Shown here: positions 1-12,052 of the stretch, one piece after another
Position numbering within the stretch: the stretch's first letter is position 1
Layout: each line of letters starts with the position of its first letter
Source of the DNA: Nilaparvata lugens
Taxonomy: Eukaryota; Arthropoda; Insecta; Hemiptera; Delphacidae
Length of the DNA: 64,000 nucleotides
Direction: 5' to 3'
Assembly: GCF_014356525.2 (NCBI RefSeq)
Contig: NC_052505.1
Span: 51,774,970-51,838,969 of the forward strand
Translations under genes and position numbers: made by a program
The notes under the pieces: generated by a model
The model's input: the letters and a program-made list of their open reading frames with translations, nothing else
Told to the model about the DNA's origin: nothing
The model's database searches: none

Positions 1-277
1 ATATGTGAGTGGCTGATAGCCTACTCAGAAATATGCAGTCGCAGACAGGTAACCTGACTTGGGAACCGGTTACGCAATTCCACTTCCATTCATGACTGGC
101 TGCTTGTCATTCATACATCCAATGTGTGTGGAGAAAGTAGGTACAGTATGTAGTTGCTGGACGATACTCAATTTTGACAAGTATCAGTCAGAAATTATTT
201 AATGTACAAGAGAAAAGTTGGAGGCGTATCTTGACTTATAGTGAGTTCAAAGTTTGTAATAGGAGTTGAAGAAGATG

Positions 278-433
278 ACAGGGGTGTTATCTCACAAGCC
301 CATGGACGCACCCCCTAAATTTGAAAAAGAATCGGCTTTTTTTGGACCCCCCAAGATTTGATTTTGAGGCGTCCCAAGAATTTCAAGGACGAAGTCTGGG
401 TCCAACACCCTCCCTCGTCCTGTGGGCACCCCT
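278..433. mobile_element. hAT-like MITE (candidate)
   Basis: A 156 bp segment opens with ACAGGGGTG and closes with GCACCCCT, which are near inverted copies. It is flanked on both sides by the 7-bp direct repeat GAAGATG (271-277 and 434-440). CAGGGGTG-type ends are typical of hAT-derived non-autonomous elements, whose target duplications are normally 8 bp, so the 7-bp duplication is slightly off. It has no coding capacity. The ends and the direct repeat are seen; the superfamily is inferred. Confidence 0.4.
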
Positions 434-831
434 GAAGATGTTTTAGAATTCCAGACAGTTTATTTGTTCTGGTTCACAGTCGGAATTGGGGAATACGAGT
501 GAAAAACAGAGAGTTGGAAATTGAAGGGAAAATTATAACTTCTGAAGATGTCATGATTCTCCAATATTGGGGGATTGAAAAAGGACAGAGCAGCAATAAT
601 CTAATTGAAGATGAATTTGTTTCTTTTGCTCACTATTCGTTTCATCATTCATCACAGGAAATAGTATATTTGAAGCCTAGTGGAACGGAAGTAGCAATAT
701 TTATTTTCCAAATATTGAGGTCTGAAAAATATACTGTATGATCTGAACTCTGAGGGATCATTGTGGGAGTATTGGGCCTCCCGAAACCCAGATAATAAAA
801 TTTTCAATACTATTTCAGTTCAACTGCAGTA
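434..831. other. No recognisable gene
   Basis: AT-rich sequence. An 80-codon open frame (499-741) starts at GTG, resembles nothing I know and has no splice or promoter context. I treat it as chance. Confidence 0.5.
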
Positions 832-1699
832 ATAGTCCAGTCACTATTTATATTGGTGCATGCAATTTATATTGTAGTTCTGATTTTTTAATATATTATT
901 TGGGTACATAAGAGAAGTCCACAACCAATTTATCATGCAAAATTTCATTGTGCTGGATACAGGTTGGCAAAAAACCTCGTATTTTCGGCTCATTTTCCAG
1001 TTTTCAGCTATTTCTGTCAAATATCGTAATCGGACAGAAAATTTGCACTCACTTTTTTAGATTATAAAATTCTGAATAAAATGAGATCATTCGGAACTCT
1101 CTATCTCCAATGAGTACTGAGTTATGATTTTTCAAAAATGAGTGAAATTTGAAGAAAAAATCAATTTTGATGAATTTTAGTTTCTGATCAACAATATCTT
1201 CCGATTGTTACCATTTAGATGTATAATTCAAATTCCCTCTGAGTGTATTTTTGTGCTCTACAATCTGAGATCAGGTAGAGCGCTCTATCTCATATTGATT
1301 TCCAGGTACACCAGACAACATTGCTCCTTGTATTGTGAAAAACACCTAATTTTCAGCTTCAACCATCATCACCAACTACATTGTCCTCACATTGATATTT
1401 CGCACAATGACATGATGAGATTATGTTCTACTTGAATCACCCGTTAGATGCACTTCATTTCAGTATTTCCTAGTGGAGAGGCTTGAGGACAACTCAAGGA
1501 TCAAAATTTCAAACACTTATAACTTTTGATACAATGCTCAGATTTCATCGTACTACACTTCATTCTTCTCGGCTCGTCAAGGCGGTCCAAAATCATGCGT
1601 CATAAGTCAAATTCGTTTGAAAAATGGAAAATTTATTGTTGAGTGTAGTCTACTTAAGCCCGTTCCAATACACAAAAAATGGCCAATTTCTATATTCAA
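832..1699 (+). repeat. Left arm of long inverted repeat
   Basis: Begins near ATAGTCCAGT and becomes near-identical to the partner arm from about 862. The inner boundary is the sequence CTATATTCAA at about 1690-1699, after which the arms diverge. Confidence 0.8.
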
Positions 1700-2170
1700 A
1701 GCTGCATGTCTTGTAAAATACTTTTGATAAAATTCCCAAATTTGGTAAGGATGTGAAAAATGTCCCCCTCTACCCACTCCAATAAATAATACTTTCGATT
1801 CCAATACAATTCGAAAGTTACAGAAGATTTTAAAAATGGCGATTTCAGTTTTTACATTTTTTTCGTGATTTTACTGGTGATCAAGAGTTTCTAAAACGAC
1901 TCTTATACATCATAGAAACTTATGATTGATTCCAAATTGTAGATAAATTCATCGTCTACTAAATCAGGTGTCTAAAATTCATCTTGTATCACTTTTCTCT
2001 ATCATAGAACTGCCAAAACCGTTGATATGAGAAAAATATATACAATCTCCGGATTTTTTTCAACAAACAAATATCACTTCACGAACAGCAGATGGAAGAG
2101 AAAATTCTATTGTACATTTCAAGATCATATAATGTTTTTTATGATAAGGGGTTACCTAGATACATAACAT

Positions 2171-3050
2171 TGAATATAGAAATTGGCCATTTTTTGTGTA
2201 TTGGAACGGGCTAGTAGACTACACTCAACAATAAATTTTCCATTTTTCAAACGAATTCGACTTATGACGCATGATTTTGGACCGCCTTGACGAGCCGAGA
2301 AGAATGAAGTGTAGTACGATGAAATCTGAGCATTGTATCAAAAGTTATAAGTGTTTGAAATTTTGATCCTTGAGTTGTCCTCAAGCCTCTCCACTAGGAA
2401 ATACTGAAAAGAAGTGCATCTAACGGGTAATTCAAGTAGAACATAATCTCATCATGTCATTGTGCGAAATATCAATGTGAGGACAATATAGTTGGTGATG
2501 ATGGTTGAAGCTGAAAATTAGGTGTTTTTCACAATACAAGGAGCATTGTAGTCAGGTGTACCTGGAAATCTATATGAGATAGAGCGCTCTACCTGATCTC
2601 AGATTGTAGAGCACATAAATACGACCAGAGGGATTTTGAATTATACATCTAAATGGTAACAATCGGAAGATACTGTTGATCAGAAACTAAAATACATCAA
2701 AATAGATTTTTTCTTCAAATTTCACTAATTTTGAAAAATCATAACTCAGTACTCATTGGAGATAGAGAGTTCCGAATGATCTCATTTTATTCAAAATTTT
2801 ATAATCTAAAAAAAGCGACAGCAAATTTTTCTGTCCGATTACGATATATTTGGCAAAAATAGCTGAAAACTGGAAAATGAGCCGAAAATATGAGGTTTTT
2901 TGGCCACCGTGTATCTAGCACAAGGAAATTATGCATAAAGTAATTGGTCCTGGACTTCTCTTATGTACCCAAATAATATATTAAAAAATCAGAACTACAA
3001 TATAAATTGCAAACACACCTCCTTTTTTATTTTTATATTGACTGGACTAT
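2171..3050 (-). repeat. Right arm of long inverted repeat
   Basis: Reverse complement of 832-1699. It starts at TTGAATATAG (2171) and ends at ACTGGACTAT (3041-3050). The 3011-3040 stretch is T-rich and diverged from the left arm. Confidence 0.8.
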
Positions 3051-3108
3051 AAGATTAATTAATGATTTGATTCCATTATCATTAACTCTCCAACTTTCTG
3101 GGTATAAA

Positions 3109-4215
3109 TCTATCTCACTGACTGACTGACTGACTGACTCACTCACTCACTCGCAGAACTAAAAATCTACCAGACCAAAAACGTTCAAATTTGGTAGGTA
3201 TGTTCAGTTGGCCCTTTAGAGGCGCACTAAGAAATCTTTTGGCGATATTTTAACTCTAAGGGTGGTTTTTAAGGGTTTAAAGTTCGTCTTTCAGCATGTA
3301 TATTCTTCTTATTCCAATATCTTAATTATAATTGAATGTCCATACCATATGTTAATATAGAACTATAATCTAGAGAGAGTTGAAACAGTTGAAACCTCTT
3401 CGGAACAGTTGTTCTGGTAACTAAATTAATAATTTTGTCAAGTTGGCATTAAGTTGAGTTGACTTTGTTAGGTTGGCACCAAGTTGATGTTTGAAATGCA
3501 TTTATCGCGGAAAAATTGATTTGGCACTGCTACTTCAATCATAGCTATTCCTGGGAATATTATATTACTAGCCGTCAGGCTCGCTTCGCTCGCCATATCC
3601 GTTTAGTCTGGACCCCCAACTGGATCGTCCTAACATATGATAAAAATATGACATAACATTTCAAATTTGGTAGGTGTGTTCAGTTGGCCCTTTAGAGGCG
3701 CAATAAGAACGGATTTGGAAAAATTTCCAAAGATACGCCCAAAATCTGCGTTTTTCCAGCATTTTTTTAGCGTTTTCTCAGCTTTATTGAGAACAAATAA
3801 ACAGGAAATGTTCAAATTTACTACAGAAGCTCAGCTGGGGTGCAATAATGTTGTGTTAGAAGGAATTTTAAATAACGCCAAAGATACGCCCAAAATTAGC
3901 GTTTTCTCAGATTTTCTGCGTTTCCTCACCTTTTTCAATAATTGATGGAAATATATTTAAAAAAATTCAGTACACAGGTTTAGCTGAGGTGGAAGAGTTT
4001 TGTGCGCCAAAGATACGCCGATATAGTAACAGGTGTTTTTCGAGATCAAATTGACATAATACGTACAAATTCGGTACAGAGGTTCCGCTGAGGTCTACAT
4101 CCAGGCGAGCGAAGCGAGCCCGCTGATCTCATTTTTGGACGATCCAGTCGGTGGTCCAGGGGGCGAAGCCCCCTGGCTAGACGGATATGGCGAGCGAAGC
4201 GAGCCTGACGGCTAG
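3109..4215 (+). mobile_element. Non-autonomous Helitron, family H1, copy 1
   Basis: Starts with TC after a host A, runs into CACTGACTGACT-type repeats, and ends in CTAG before a host T, so the A|T insertion and CTRR-T end of Helitrons are both met. A hairpin with a GCGAAGC core (4189-4205) lies 6 nt before CTAG, and a perfect 9-bp hairpin capped by GAA lies at 4156-4176. An inverted copy of the 3' terminal region sits internally at 3567-3630. Compared with copy 2 (20274-20952) it lacks the TATATATAAAAGCG leader and has about 430 bp extra (3650-4090), containing a second copy of the TTCAGTTGGCCCTTTAGAGG block and three AAAGATACGCC motifs. No Rep/helicase is encoded. Confidence 0.75.
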
Positions 4216-6320
4216 TATTATATATAAAGTAAAACAGTACAGTATGTATTGCTTATGTTATATATACAACCTACAAAACTTTTTTGTTTCATGACCTTGA
4301 CATGAGCAATATCGTCCTAATATGGTTGTCTTGGAATCCTATGTAAACCCAAAAGTTCTATTGGCATACCATAACACTCTTAAATTAGAGCAATTTACCT
4401 TTCTCTTATACATAGCTACAAATAAAATATAGCTTGGTACAGCTATATACCACATCCAGACTTCGCCAAGTCATCAAATAAAAAGTAATTCTATTCTAAA
4501 AGACATAATCTAATTTTGAGTCAAGAACGTATGAAGTTGAAATTTGTCATGATAAATGTATCTGGTAATATGTATGTAATACATGAATTCAAAGAGATTT
4601 TCCAAGTCAAGAATAGTAACATTTAAAATATTATGAACATTACTTACTGTTTATGAAATCGTAGCTCGACATAGCACAACACAGAAACAACAAACGAAAC
4701 TTGACTGAATGCGAACGAGGCGAACGTAACAAATAATATAGCTTTATCGGATGCCTTGTAAGGCCTGATAATAATGATGGTATGTCAAACTTAATGACAT
4801 TTTATGTACAGCCAGCGGTGTTGACATCATTAGTTTCAAGGGGAAGTACCGTAATGTTGAATCATAATGTATGTATCTAAAAAATATTCACAGGTATTTG
4901 TATGATAACTATTCCTATTATGGTGTGATTATAATAGACTAAAATGGTGCAATCATCAGATTCAGCCAGCTATATCGTCCATCGATCTGAGTAATATGCT
5001 TCGTTGTTCAATAGTGAATGAAATAACTTCTACTTCAACTAAAAGCCGTAATAAGCTCTTTATATAATGGAACCAAACACTAATGGTAGATCACAAGGTC
5101 ACTGGAAAATTGTCCATAAATAAACTTCTATTAAATTTCACACCCTCAAAATATAACTACACTATCCCACGATCCATACTTGAATGTGAGAATAAAATTC
5201 TTAGTTTATTCATTCTGAAACAAGTGTTTTTTTTTTGTCTTATTATGCATTAACTTTCATGGAGATACAAAGATCTAACCAGAAATTAGAAATCGCATTG
5301 TTATTTGCAGTCTAGTTGAACGTGTAGAACAATATCTTCACAAAGAAAGTAGATTCTTATTTCTACAATCATTATATTTATGGCAGGCTACATGAACTGT
5401 GATTTCTTTAAAACAATCCAACACCCATTCTAAAACCAACATAAACTAGCTGAAAATTTGACAAAAGAAAATTAGGCCTTATTCTTTCTTTTCTATTGAT
5501 AACCAAGTCTTATTACAAAAGTGAGGAAATAGGAAATAAATTTCCACCGTTTTATTTCATCTATCGGTAGTCTTTTCAATAATAATTTAGGATATACAAG
5601 ACAGCCTCCTTGATTATATAGGGTGTGAGTAATGATGAATAGACCACCGTTCAGTTGAGAATAATAATCGAGCAATGACTCGCTGAGACTGAGAAGTCAA
5701 CTTGTGATTGGGTTGAACGTTTTCCTTTGAAGGCAAGCTGCAGTGGTATTCACTTATACTGTCAGCATTGCCCATACAAGAGCATCAGTACTTCTTGTTC
5801 AATCAGTGCTGTCAGTATGAAGAGAACCTGTCCATAGCCAGTGCTGAAGTGACGACAATAAGCTGCGCGCTATTTATGCGGCTCCACTGGATTGATTGTT
5901 TATAATGGCCGGGCTATATACGAATTACTGCAGCAGTCATAGTCATCATTCGCCTCCTTTGAAGGTAATTGATTGAGTCGACCATTTAAAAAAGCTCGGC
6001 TAGTGCTTTTATGGGACATAACGGTCACGACATTATGGAATGACATTGGCAAGGTTGTGCAGTGCACTACGTCCATATTCTCCATATTTTTCGGTTTTTG
6101 TGTGGCATATCACACGTCAAATGTCCATTATCGGACCGAATGATTGACTTGGATAGGGATACCACTCATTTCCAGCATATTCATGCATTTGGGCTACTTT
6201 GAATAATCACACTCTATCTTACATATTAGGTATTCCTTCTGCTCTGTCTCTCTCCAATACACTCAGAATCTCATTATCTTTTTTATCACTATATTTTTCT
6301 CTCTATCTCTCTTCAATAAT
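4216..6320. other. No recognisable gene (2.1 kb)
   Basis: AT-rich unassigned sequence with short chance frames only. A small hairpin GCCTT-AAGGC is near 4755. Slightly GC-richer DNA at 5690-6080 could be regulatory or exonic, but I see no coherent reading frame. A pyrimidine-rich block (6240-6320) precedes the LINE remnant. Confidence 0.4.
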
Positions 6321-6324
6321 TGAA

Positions 6325-6724
6325 AATTATTGTCTACGTTTCGTCTACTCTCTCCAACGCCATGATCATATCACCCCAGCCCACATTGCTAGTTCAACAT
6401 TAAAGCTTCCCGATCAAATTGTTGTTTTTCGAATAGTCAAGCTTGTTAGAGATATCTTGAAATACGGTAATCCGAACTATTTTAAAGATGATTTCAAATT
6501 TGTCTCTGAAGGTAGGAGGATAGATGCTTCACATACTAGAACCGGAGAAAGTACTTTAAGGATACCCAATCATCGAACTACTATGTTCACAAAATCCTTC
6601 TTAGTGCCTTTCGTGCATGGAATACACTTCCTGTTTCTATCAGGTCCATCGAGCGAGAGCGAGCTTCATCCTGACTTTAAAAAAACATCTTTTGGAGCAA
6701 ATGACTGAAACTGCCCGGCCCTAG
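6325..6724 (+). pseudogene. LINE ORF2 C-terminal fragment, frameshifted
   Basis: Translation gives the segment that follows the polymerase domain in CR1/Jockey-type ORF2 proteins: CLRFVYSLQRHDHITP, then LKYGNPNYFKDDFKFVSEGR, then RIPNHRTTMFTKSF. From about 6605 the family signature RAWNTLPVSIRSIERERA continues in a different frame, and the final KKHLLEQMTETARP in yet another, ending at TAG 6722-6724. There are therefore at least two frameshifts. The polymerase core with its YADD-type motif is absent because the element is 5'-truncated. It was never a host gene. Confidence 0.6.
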
Positions 6725-6791
6725 AACGATCACATGACAACCATCCCTCACCCATCCCACCAATATAAACCTTTTAACCTGTTAAAGAATG

Positions 6792-6794
<3 letters not shown>

Positions 6795-6831
<37 letters not shown>

Positions 6832-6852
6832 TATATTATATATATATATATA
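6795..6852. repeat. (AT)n microsatellite
   Basis: About 58 bp of nearly pure AT/TA repeats with two phase breaks, inside the 3' UTR of the LINE-D remnant. Confidence 0.9.
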
Positions 6853-7610
6853 GTCTAAACTCATGTTATTTTAATTATCCACTGCATACTGCTGTATATT
6901 ACTGAAAGTTGATAACCCTGATCTACTTCCAGCCTACTTCATTTTTTTATTAATCAATAATTTGATCTTATCTACCTATATAATTATTTTACTTTATCAA
7001 TTTTCTGTTCTCTTAAACATTCATATTAATTAAAACTTTTACAATATTTCCATTAATAAATAAATCCTTAGTTTAATTAATGAAATTAACGTTTTGGTAG
7101 AGAGTTAGTGGGGAGGATATTTTTAATATTCTTTCCGAAGAATGGACATTGATAATGTCCAAAGCTCCGCCAATTTATGTAGATGCATAACAATATAATT
7201 ATCTATAGTTATTATATTACAAATTGCTTTTTCATATCATATACAGTTCAATAATTATTTTCTTAAACTATATTATGTAAATTCATCTATAATTTTGCTG
7301 TATTGTAAGCTATTGTATATACGTGTATAAGCCAGTATATATTGTAATCTACATAAATAAAGTACTCAATCAATCAATCCCCCGCTACTTATAATTTCTG
7401 ATGTAAAATATAATGATGTGCAATGGGTCTGTCTAGACCTAGCACAAAATAAAAACAATTAAATTGTAGGTTGGTTGTGAACAAGGTAAAAAGGATTTAA
7501 GACAGTTGGTATTATATATAACCGACTGATATACTATACAGAGTACTGAGTGATACAGTAATACTAAAAAGTAAGAGTTTAATAGTAAAATAATTGAAAA
7601 AATGTTTCAT

Positions 7611-10433
7611 AATAATTGTGATGGCTGACGTCATGAAACGTACTACTTGTACGTAAACTTCGAAAAATCCTATCTTATTATTTCTTCTTCTTTATTCTTT
7701 ATTCAAAAAATGAATTGCCGACAGTCAACAATGATTTGTTCAATTCGTATTTCTGAGCTCCTAATTTCTTCCATCATGAGAAAAGCTGCGAAATGGAGAC
7801 TCCCAAACATTTGAAATGTTAAACTCCAATAAACAGTGACGTTATCTTCGGATATTTAAATTTTATGAACTCCTTCGATTCTTTTGAAACTCACAAATGC
7901 TTAACTTGAAGCATTGAACTTTTTATTTTTTAAAATTTCCACTAGTTCTCCCAAACTCGTTCCACTGACCCATTGTCGCTAGAATCACATGGCTTCATCA
8001 AAGCTTACTAAGTGAAGATTAGTATCTTGTGAATAGAGCGTATTAAAAGTTTTATTCTGGTCTATAAAGCTTCAAAGACGTATTCCATGATATCGAAATT
8101 TCAACCAAAATTTGGTAGTTTTACTACAATGCCTTTAATTGTTATTGGTGAATGTTTGTAGAACTTCCCAAGTTGGCTCCAAGCTTTGATTGGTGACCTA
8201 AAAATATGGTGATTATATAATTATGCTGTCCAATGTTATTAATGAGGTTGAGGTTCATGACTGCAACCTGAAATTAAAACCGACAATAATCAAAGAGTAT
8301 AGAATTTTAATTTACATTGTATACTTTGAGACTACAATTCACTGCACTGGATTGATAACTGATACAACCGAACTGCAAAAGCGATGTGAATCGATTCGTT
8401 CAACGTGAATCGATAAGTGGAATGGAGTCGATTAAATATTTACCAAGGTTTCCGGAACGTTTGTATATGCAGCCGCGGTCGCCAGTCTATAATTTACAAA
8501 TGACACACTACTTCACCCTCACCCATAAAAATGACACAACTACAAACTCACACTACACACAACATCATACTATAAAACTCCACAATCACATAGACACACA
8601 CACACACACACACATATACACCAGCTCAACAATGAACGTTACGGATTTGGGATTTCATGTGTTTCCAGCCGAAATGAAAGACTAATAAAAGAGTTGAGAC
8701 CGAATTACATAATCAAACCTTATGAATATCAATGCCCATAGCATAGCCATGCAAAGTATTTTTCCCGGACAAAAGGACCACCAAATGGTTTTGGTTGTTT
8801 TTACTAGACTAATATGAGAGGGGCGATAGATTAATGAAGTAGAGGTAATGAGGCAGATAAATAATGGAATTAGATGTTTGATGTGACAGTTTGTGTCTGA
8901 ATGTAGTGAAATTACAAAATTGAAAAATCAATTCATTGGTTCATCCATGACATGAAATTTTGAGTACTGTAAATGAGAAAAAAATAAAGGAAAAGGCAAG
9001 AATAACATCTCAAAAATCATTGTGAGTACTACATTTTTTGAAATCGATTATTGATTTTCTACAATGTGAATTATAAACCAATCGGTATAATATACAAATT
9101 AGTACTACAATCTACAAATAAATTATGTGAGAAGCTTAATTTCTTCACTCACGTATCCTATCAGTACTAACACTGTGTAACACAGTACCATCTAGTGCTA
9201 CTAGCTGGCACTTATCCTAACCCATATTTATTTATTGGATAGAGGAAAAGGAATCCACAATATTGAAAAAAGTAACAGACAATACTAGTCTGATAGTCAA
9301 TGTTGTGAGGAAAATCCAAATGTTATTGTCATTGAATAAGAACAATTATTGTCTTTTCAAGTTGTATGGTGGTTGTACGGTGGAATTGTGGTATCACAAA
9401 TCAACTAACATATTGCCGTGCTACCTAATATTCCAAAAAGGTTTGATAGTTCTCACCTATCACCTAAGGAAAGTTATCGGCTCCATTTAACAATATTTTG
9501 AGAAATCATGAATGGATTTAATGCTTATGAATAAGAACTCCAGTTTAGAACAAATCAAATTATAATTTTCACAAAGCTTAGACAATAATTGAAAACGCAA
9601 AAAACATTCAACAGAACAATTAGCTACATAAAACATAATCTTCTTACAAGCTAAATACTTATCTGTATATGTTAATTTAATTTATCTGGCTATAGGCTTT
9701 CAATATTAAACGAAATATTCAACACAAATTGAGAAAACAATAAAAACTACACTTCACAGATGATTTAGAACATCAATAATTTTATAAGAACATTCAGATG
9801 TCAATTAAAACATCTTAAACTTCGCTTATATAGAAAAGTTTCAAGAGGACAAAATACATCGACCAGCCAAGCCTTCAGCCATGTTTTGAGGAAAGAACCT
9901 AAAAGTTTTGGGAGACGCCCTAGACAAGTCATCATTGCCAACTCCAGGAATGCAAAATTACAAGTTTACAATTTATCACTTCTATTATTTTCAATAAAAA
10001 TTTATTTTTATCTGTTTTGGATTTATTTAACCTTTATATGTTTATAATTATTTGTTAATTCAGAAAGATACTTTACTACAGTAAGTTTTCCAACATTACT
10101 AAACAGCTGATAAGAAATTTCAAGCAGATGTTAAGTCCACATATCGATTATACAGATATTGACTATCGAGTCTAATCAATATTTTGAATATCAAATTGAA
10201 GATTCGATTTTTTTATTGAGAAAATGTAATATCACAAATACCCCCCTCTCGACATAAAAAAATTTACTGTTTAAGAAGTGAAAAAAATACATTTCAATGG
10301 AAATTGTTAAAATTTGAAATTTGAGAACAGGAACAATTTCTTCTACAAATGCATTAAATGTTATCTCACAACTGGAAATTATTATAAAAATTCATCAATA
10401 GCATTTATTACATATTTCCAAACAATATTCCAA
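7611..10433 (+). repeat. 2.8 kb tandem unit, copy 1
   Basis: Complete 2823 bp unit starting AATAATTGTGATGGCTGACG. The next copy begins at 10434. It contains a short CA tract (8594-8614) and short frames that recur in all copies, including a 61-codon frame at 8223 and a second frame at 8386. The second changes its C-terminus between copies because CA length shifts the frame, which argues against coding. Function unknown. Confidence 0.85.
8594..8614. repeat. (CA)n tract in copy 1
   Basis: Short CA run at the position matching the longer runs at 11422-11452 (copy 2) and 13684-13704 (copy 3). Confidence 0.9.
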
Positions 10434-11421
10434 AATAATTGTGATGGCTGACGTCATGAAACGTCCTACTTGTACGTAAACTTCGAAAAATCCTATCTTA
10501 TTATTTCTTCTTCTTTATTCTTTATTCAAAAAAAGAATTGCCGACAGTCAACAATGATTTGTTCAATTCGTATTTCTGAGCTCCTAATTTCTTCATCATG
10601 AGAAAAGCTGCGAAATGGAGACTCCCAAACATTTGAAATGTTAAACTCCAATAAACAGTGACGTTATCTTCGGATATTTAAATTTTATGAACTCCTTCGA
10701 TTCTTTTGAAACTCACAAATGCTTAACTTGAAGCATTGAACTTTTTATTTTTTCAAATTTTCACTAGTTCTCCCAAACTCGTTCCACTGACCCATTGTCG
10801 CTAGAATCACATGGCTTCATCAAAGCTTACTAAGTGAAGATTAGTATCTTGTGAATAGAGCGTACCGTATTAAAAGTTTTATTCTGGTCTATAAAGCTTC
10901 AAAGACGTATTCCATGATATCGAAATTTCAACCAAAATTTGGTAGTTTTACTACAATGCCTTTAATTGTTATTGGTGAATGTTTGTAGAACTTCTCAAGT
11001 TGGCTCCAAGCTTTGATTGGTGACCTAAAAAATATGGTGATTATATAATTATGCTGTCCAATGTTATTAATGAGGTTGAGGTTCATGACTGCAACCTGAA
11101 ATTAAAACCGACAATAATCAAAGAGTATAGAATTTTCATTTACATTGTATACTTTGAGACTACAATTCACTGCACTGAATTGATAACTGATACAACCGAA
11201 CTGCAAAAGCGATGTGAATCGATTCGTTCAACGTGAATCGATAAGTGGAATGGAGTCGATTAAATATTTACCAAGGTTTCCGGAACGTTTGTATATGCAG
11301 CCGCGGTCGACAGTCTATAATTTACAAATGACACACTACTACACCCTCACCCATAAAAATGACACAACTACAAACTCACACTACACACAACATCAATACT
11401 ATAAAACTCCACAATCACATA

Positions 11422-11460
<39 letters not shown>

Positions 11461-12052
11461 CAGCTCAACAATGAACGTTACGGATTTGGGATTTCATGTG
11501 TTTCCAGCCGAAATGAAAGACTAATAAAAGAGTTGAGACCGAATTACATAATCAAACCTTATGAATATCAATGCCCATAGCATAGCCATGCAAAGTATTT
11601 GTCCCGGACAAAAGGACCACCAAATGGTTTTGGTTGTTTTTACTAGACTAATATGAGAGGGGCGATAGATTAATGAAGTAGAGGTAATGAGGCAGATAAA
11701 TAATGGAATTAGATGTTTGATGTGACAGTTTGTGTCTGAATGTAGTGAAATTACAAAATTGAAAAATCAATTCATTGGTTCATCCATGACATGAAATTTT
11801 GAGTACTGTAAATGAGGAAAAAAATAAAGGAAAAGGCAAGAATAACATCTCAAAAATCATTGTAATACATTTTTTGAAATCGATTATTGATTTTCTACGA
11901 TGTGAAGTATAAACCAATCGATATAATATTAGTACTACAATCTACAAATAAATTATGTGAGAAACTTAATTTCTTCACTCACGTATCCTATCAGTACTAA
12001 CACTGTGTAACACAGTACCATCTAGTGCTACTAGCTGGCACTTATCCTAACC
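10434..12052 (+). repeat. 2.8 kb tandem unit, copy 2 (truncated)
   Basis: Matches 7611 to about 9214 of copy 1 with scattered substitutions and indels, such as a 4-bp insertion near 10863 and the loss of GAGTAC near 11862. It stops at CTTATCCTAACC (12052), where foreign sequence takes over. The remaining ~1.2 kb of the unit is missing. Confidence 0.85.
11422..11452. repeat. (CA)n tract in copy 2
   Basis: The longest of the three homologous CA tracts, about 15 units. Confidence 0.9.

Larger units (their letters stand above)
832..3050. mobile_element. Foldback element: long inverted repeat with ~840-880 bp arms
   Basis: The sequence from about 832 to 1699 returns as its reverse complement from about 3050 back to 2171, leaving a 471 bp unique spacer (1700-2170). 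Inner parts of the arms differ by only a few substitutions and a 2-nt indel. The outermost ~30 bp are more diverged but still share ATAGTCCAGT ends. A diverged copy of the outer ~145 bp lies at 31301-31447, so the arm end is dispersed and repetitive, as expected of a foldback or TIR transposon. No transposase is visible; frames inside the element are short. Read-through transcription would give an RNA able to form a stem of more than 800 bp. Confidence 0.75.
6321..7378 (+). mobile_element. 5'-truncated non-LTR retrotransposon (LINE-D)
   Basis: A decayed C-terminal reverse-transcriptase region (6325-6724) is followed by an AT-rich 3' UTR ending in AATAAAG and a short (TCAA)n-like tail at about 7358-7378. 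This layout (coding end, UTR, simple-sequence tail, abrupt 5' truncation) is typical of CR1/Jockey-group LINEs. The 3' end is seen; the clade is inferred. Confidence 0.6.

Noticed and set aside
6199..6324. N-terminal 40 codons of the 169-codon frame at 6199
   Set aside because: Pyrimidine-rich simple sequence fused by chance to the LINE remnant; not part of the LINE protein.
8223..8685. Short frames repeated in all three tandem copies (8223, 11051, 13313 and overlapping ones)
   Set aside because: Their repetition follows from DNA duplication. The second frame changes C-terminus whenever CA length changes, and there is no excess of silent over replacing differences that I can see.
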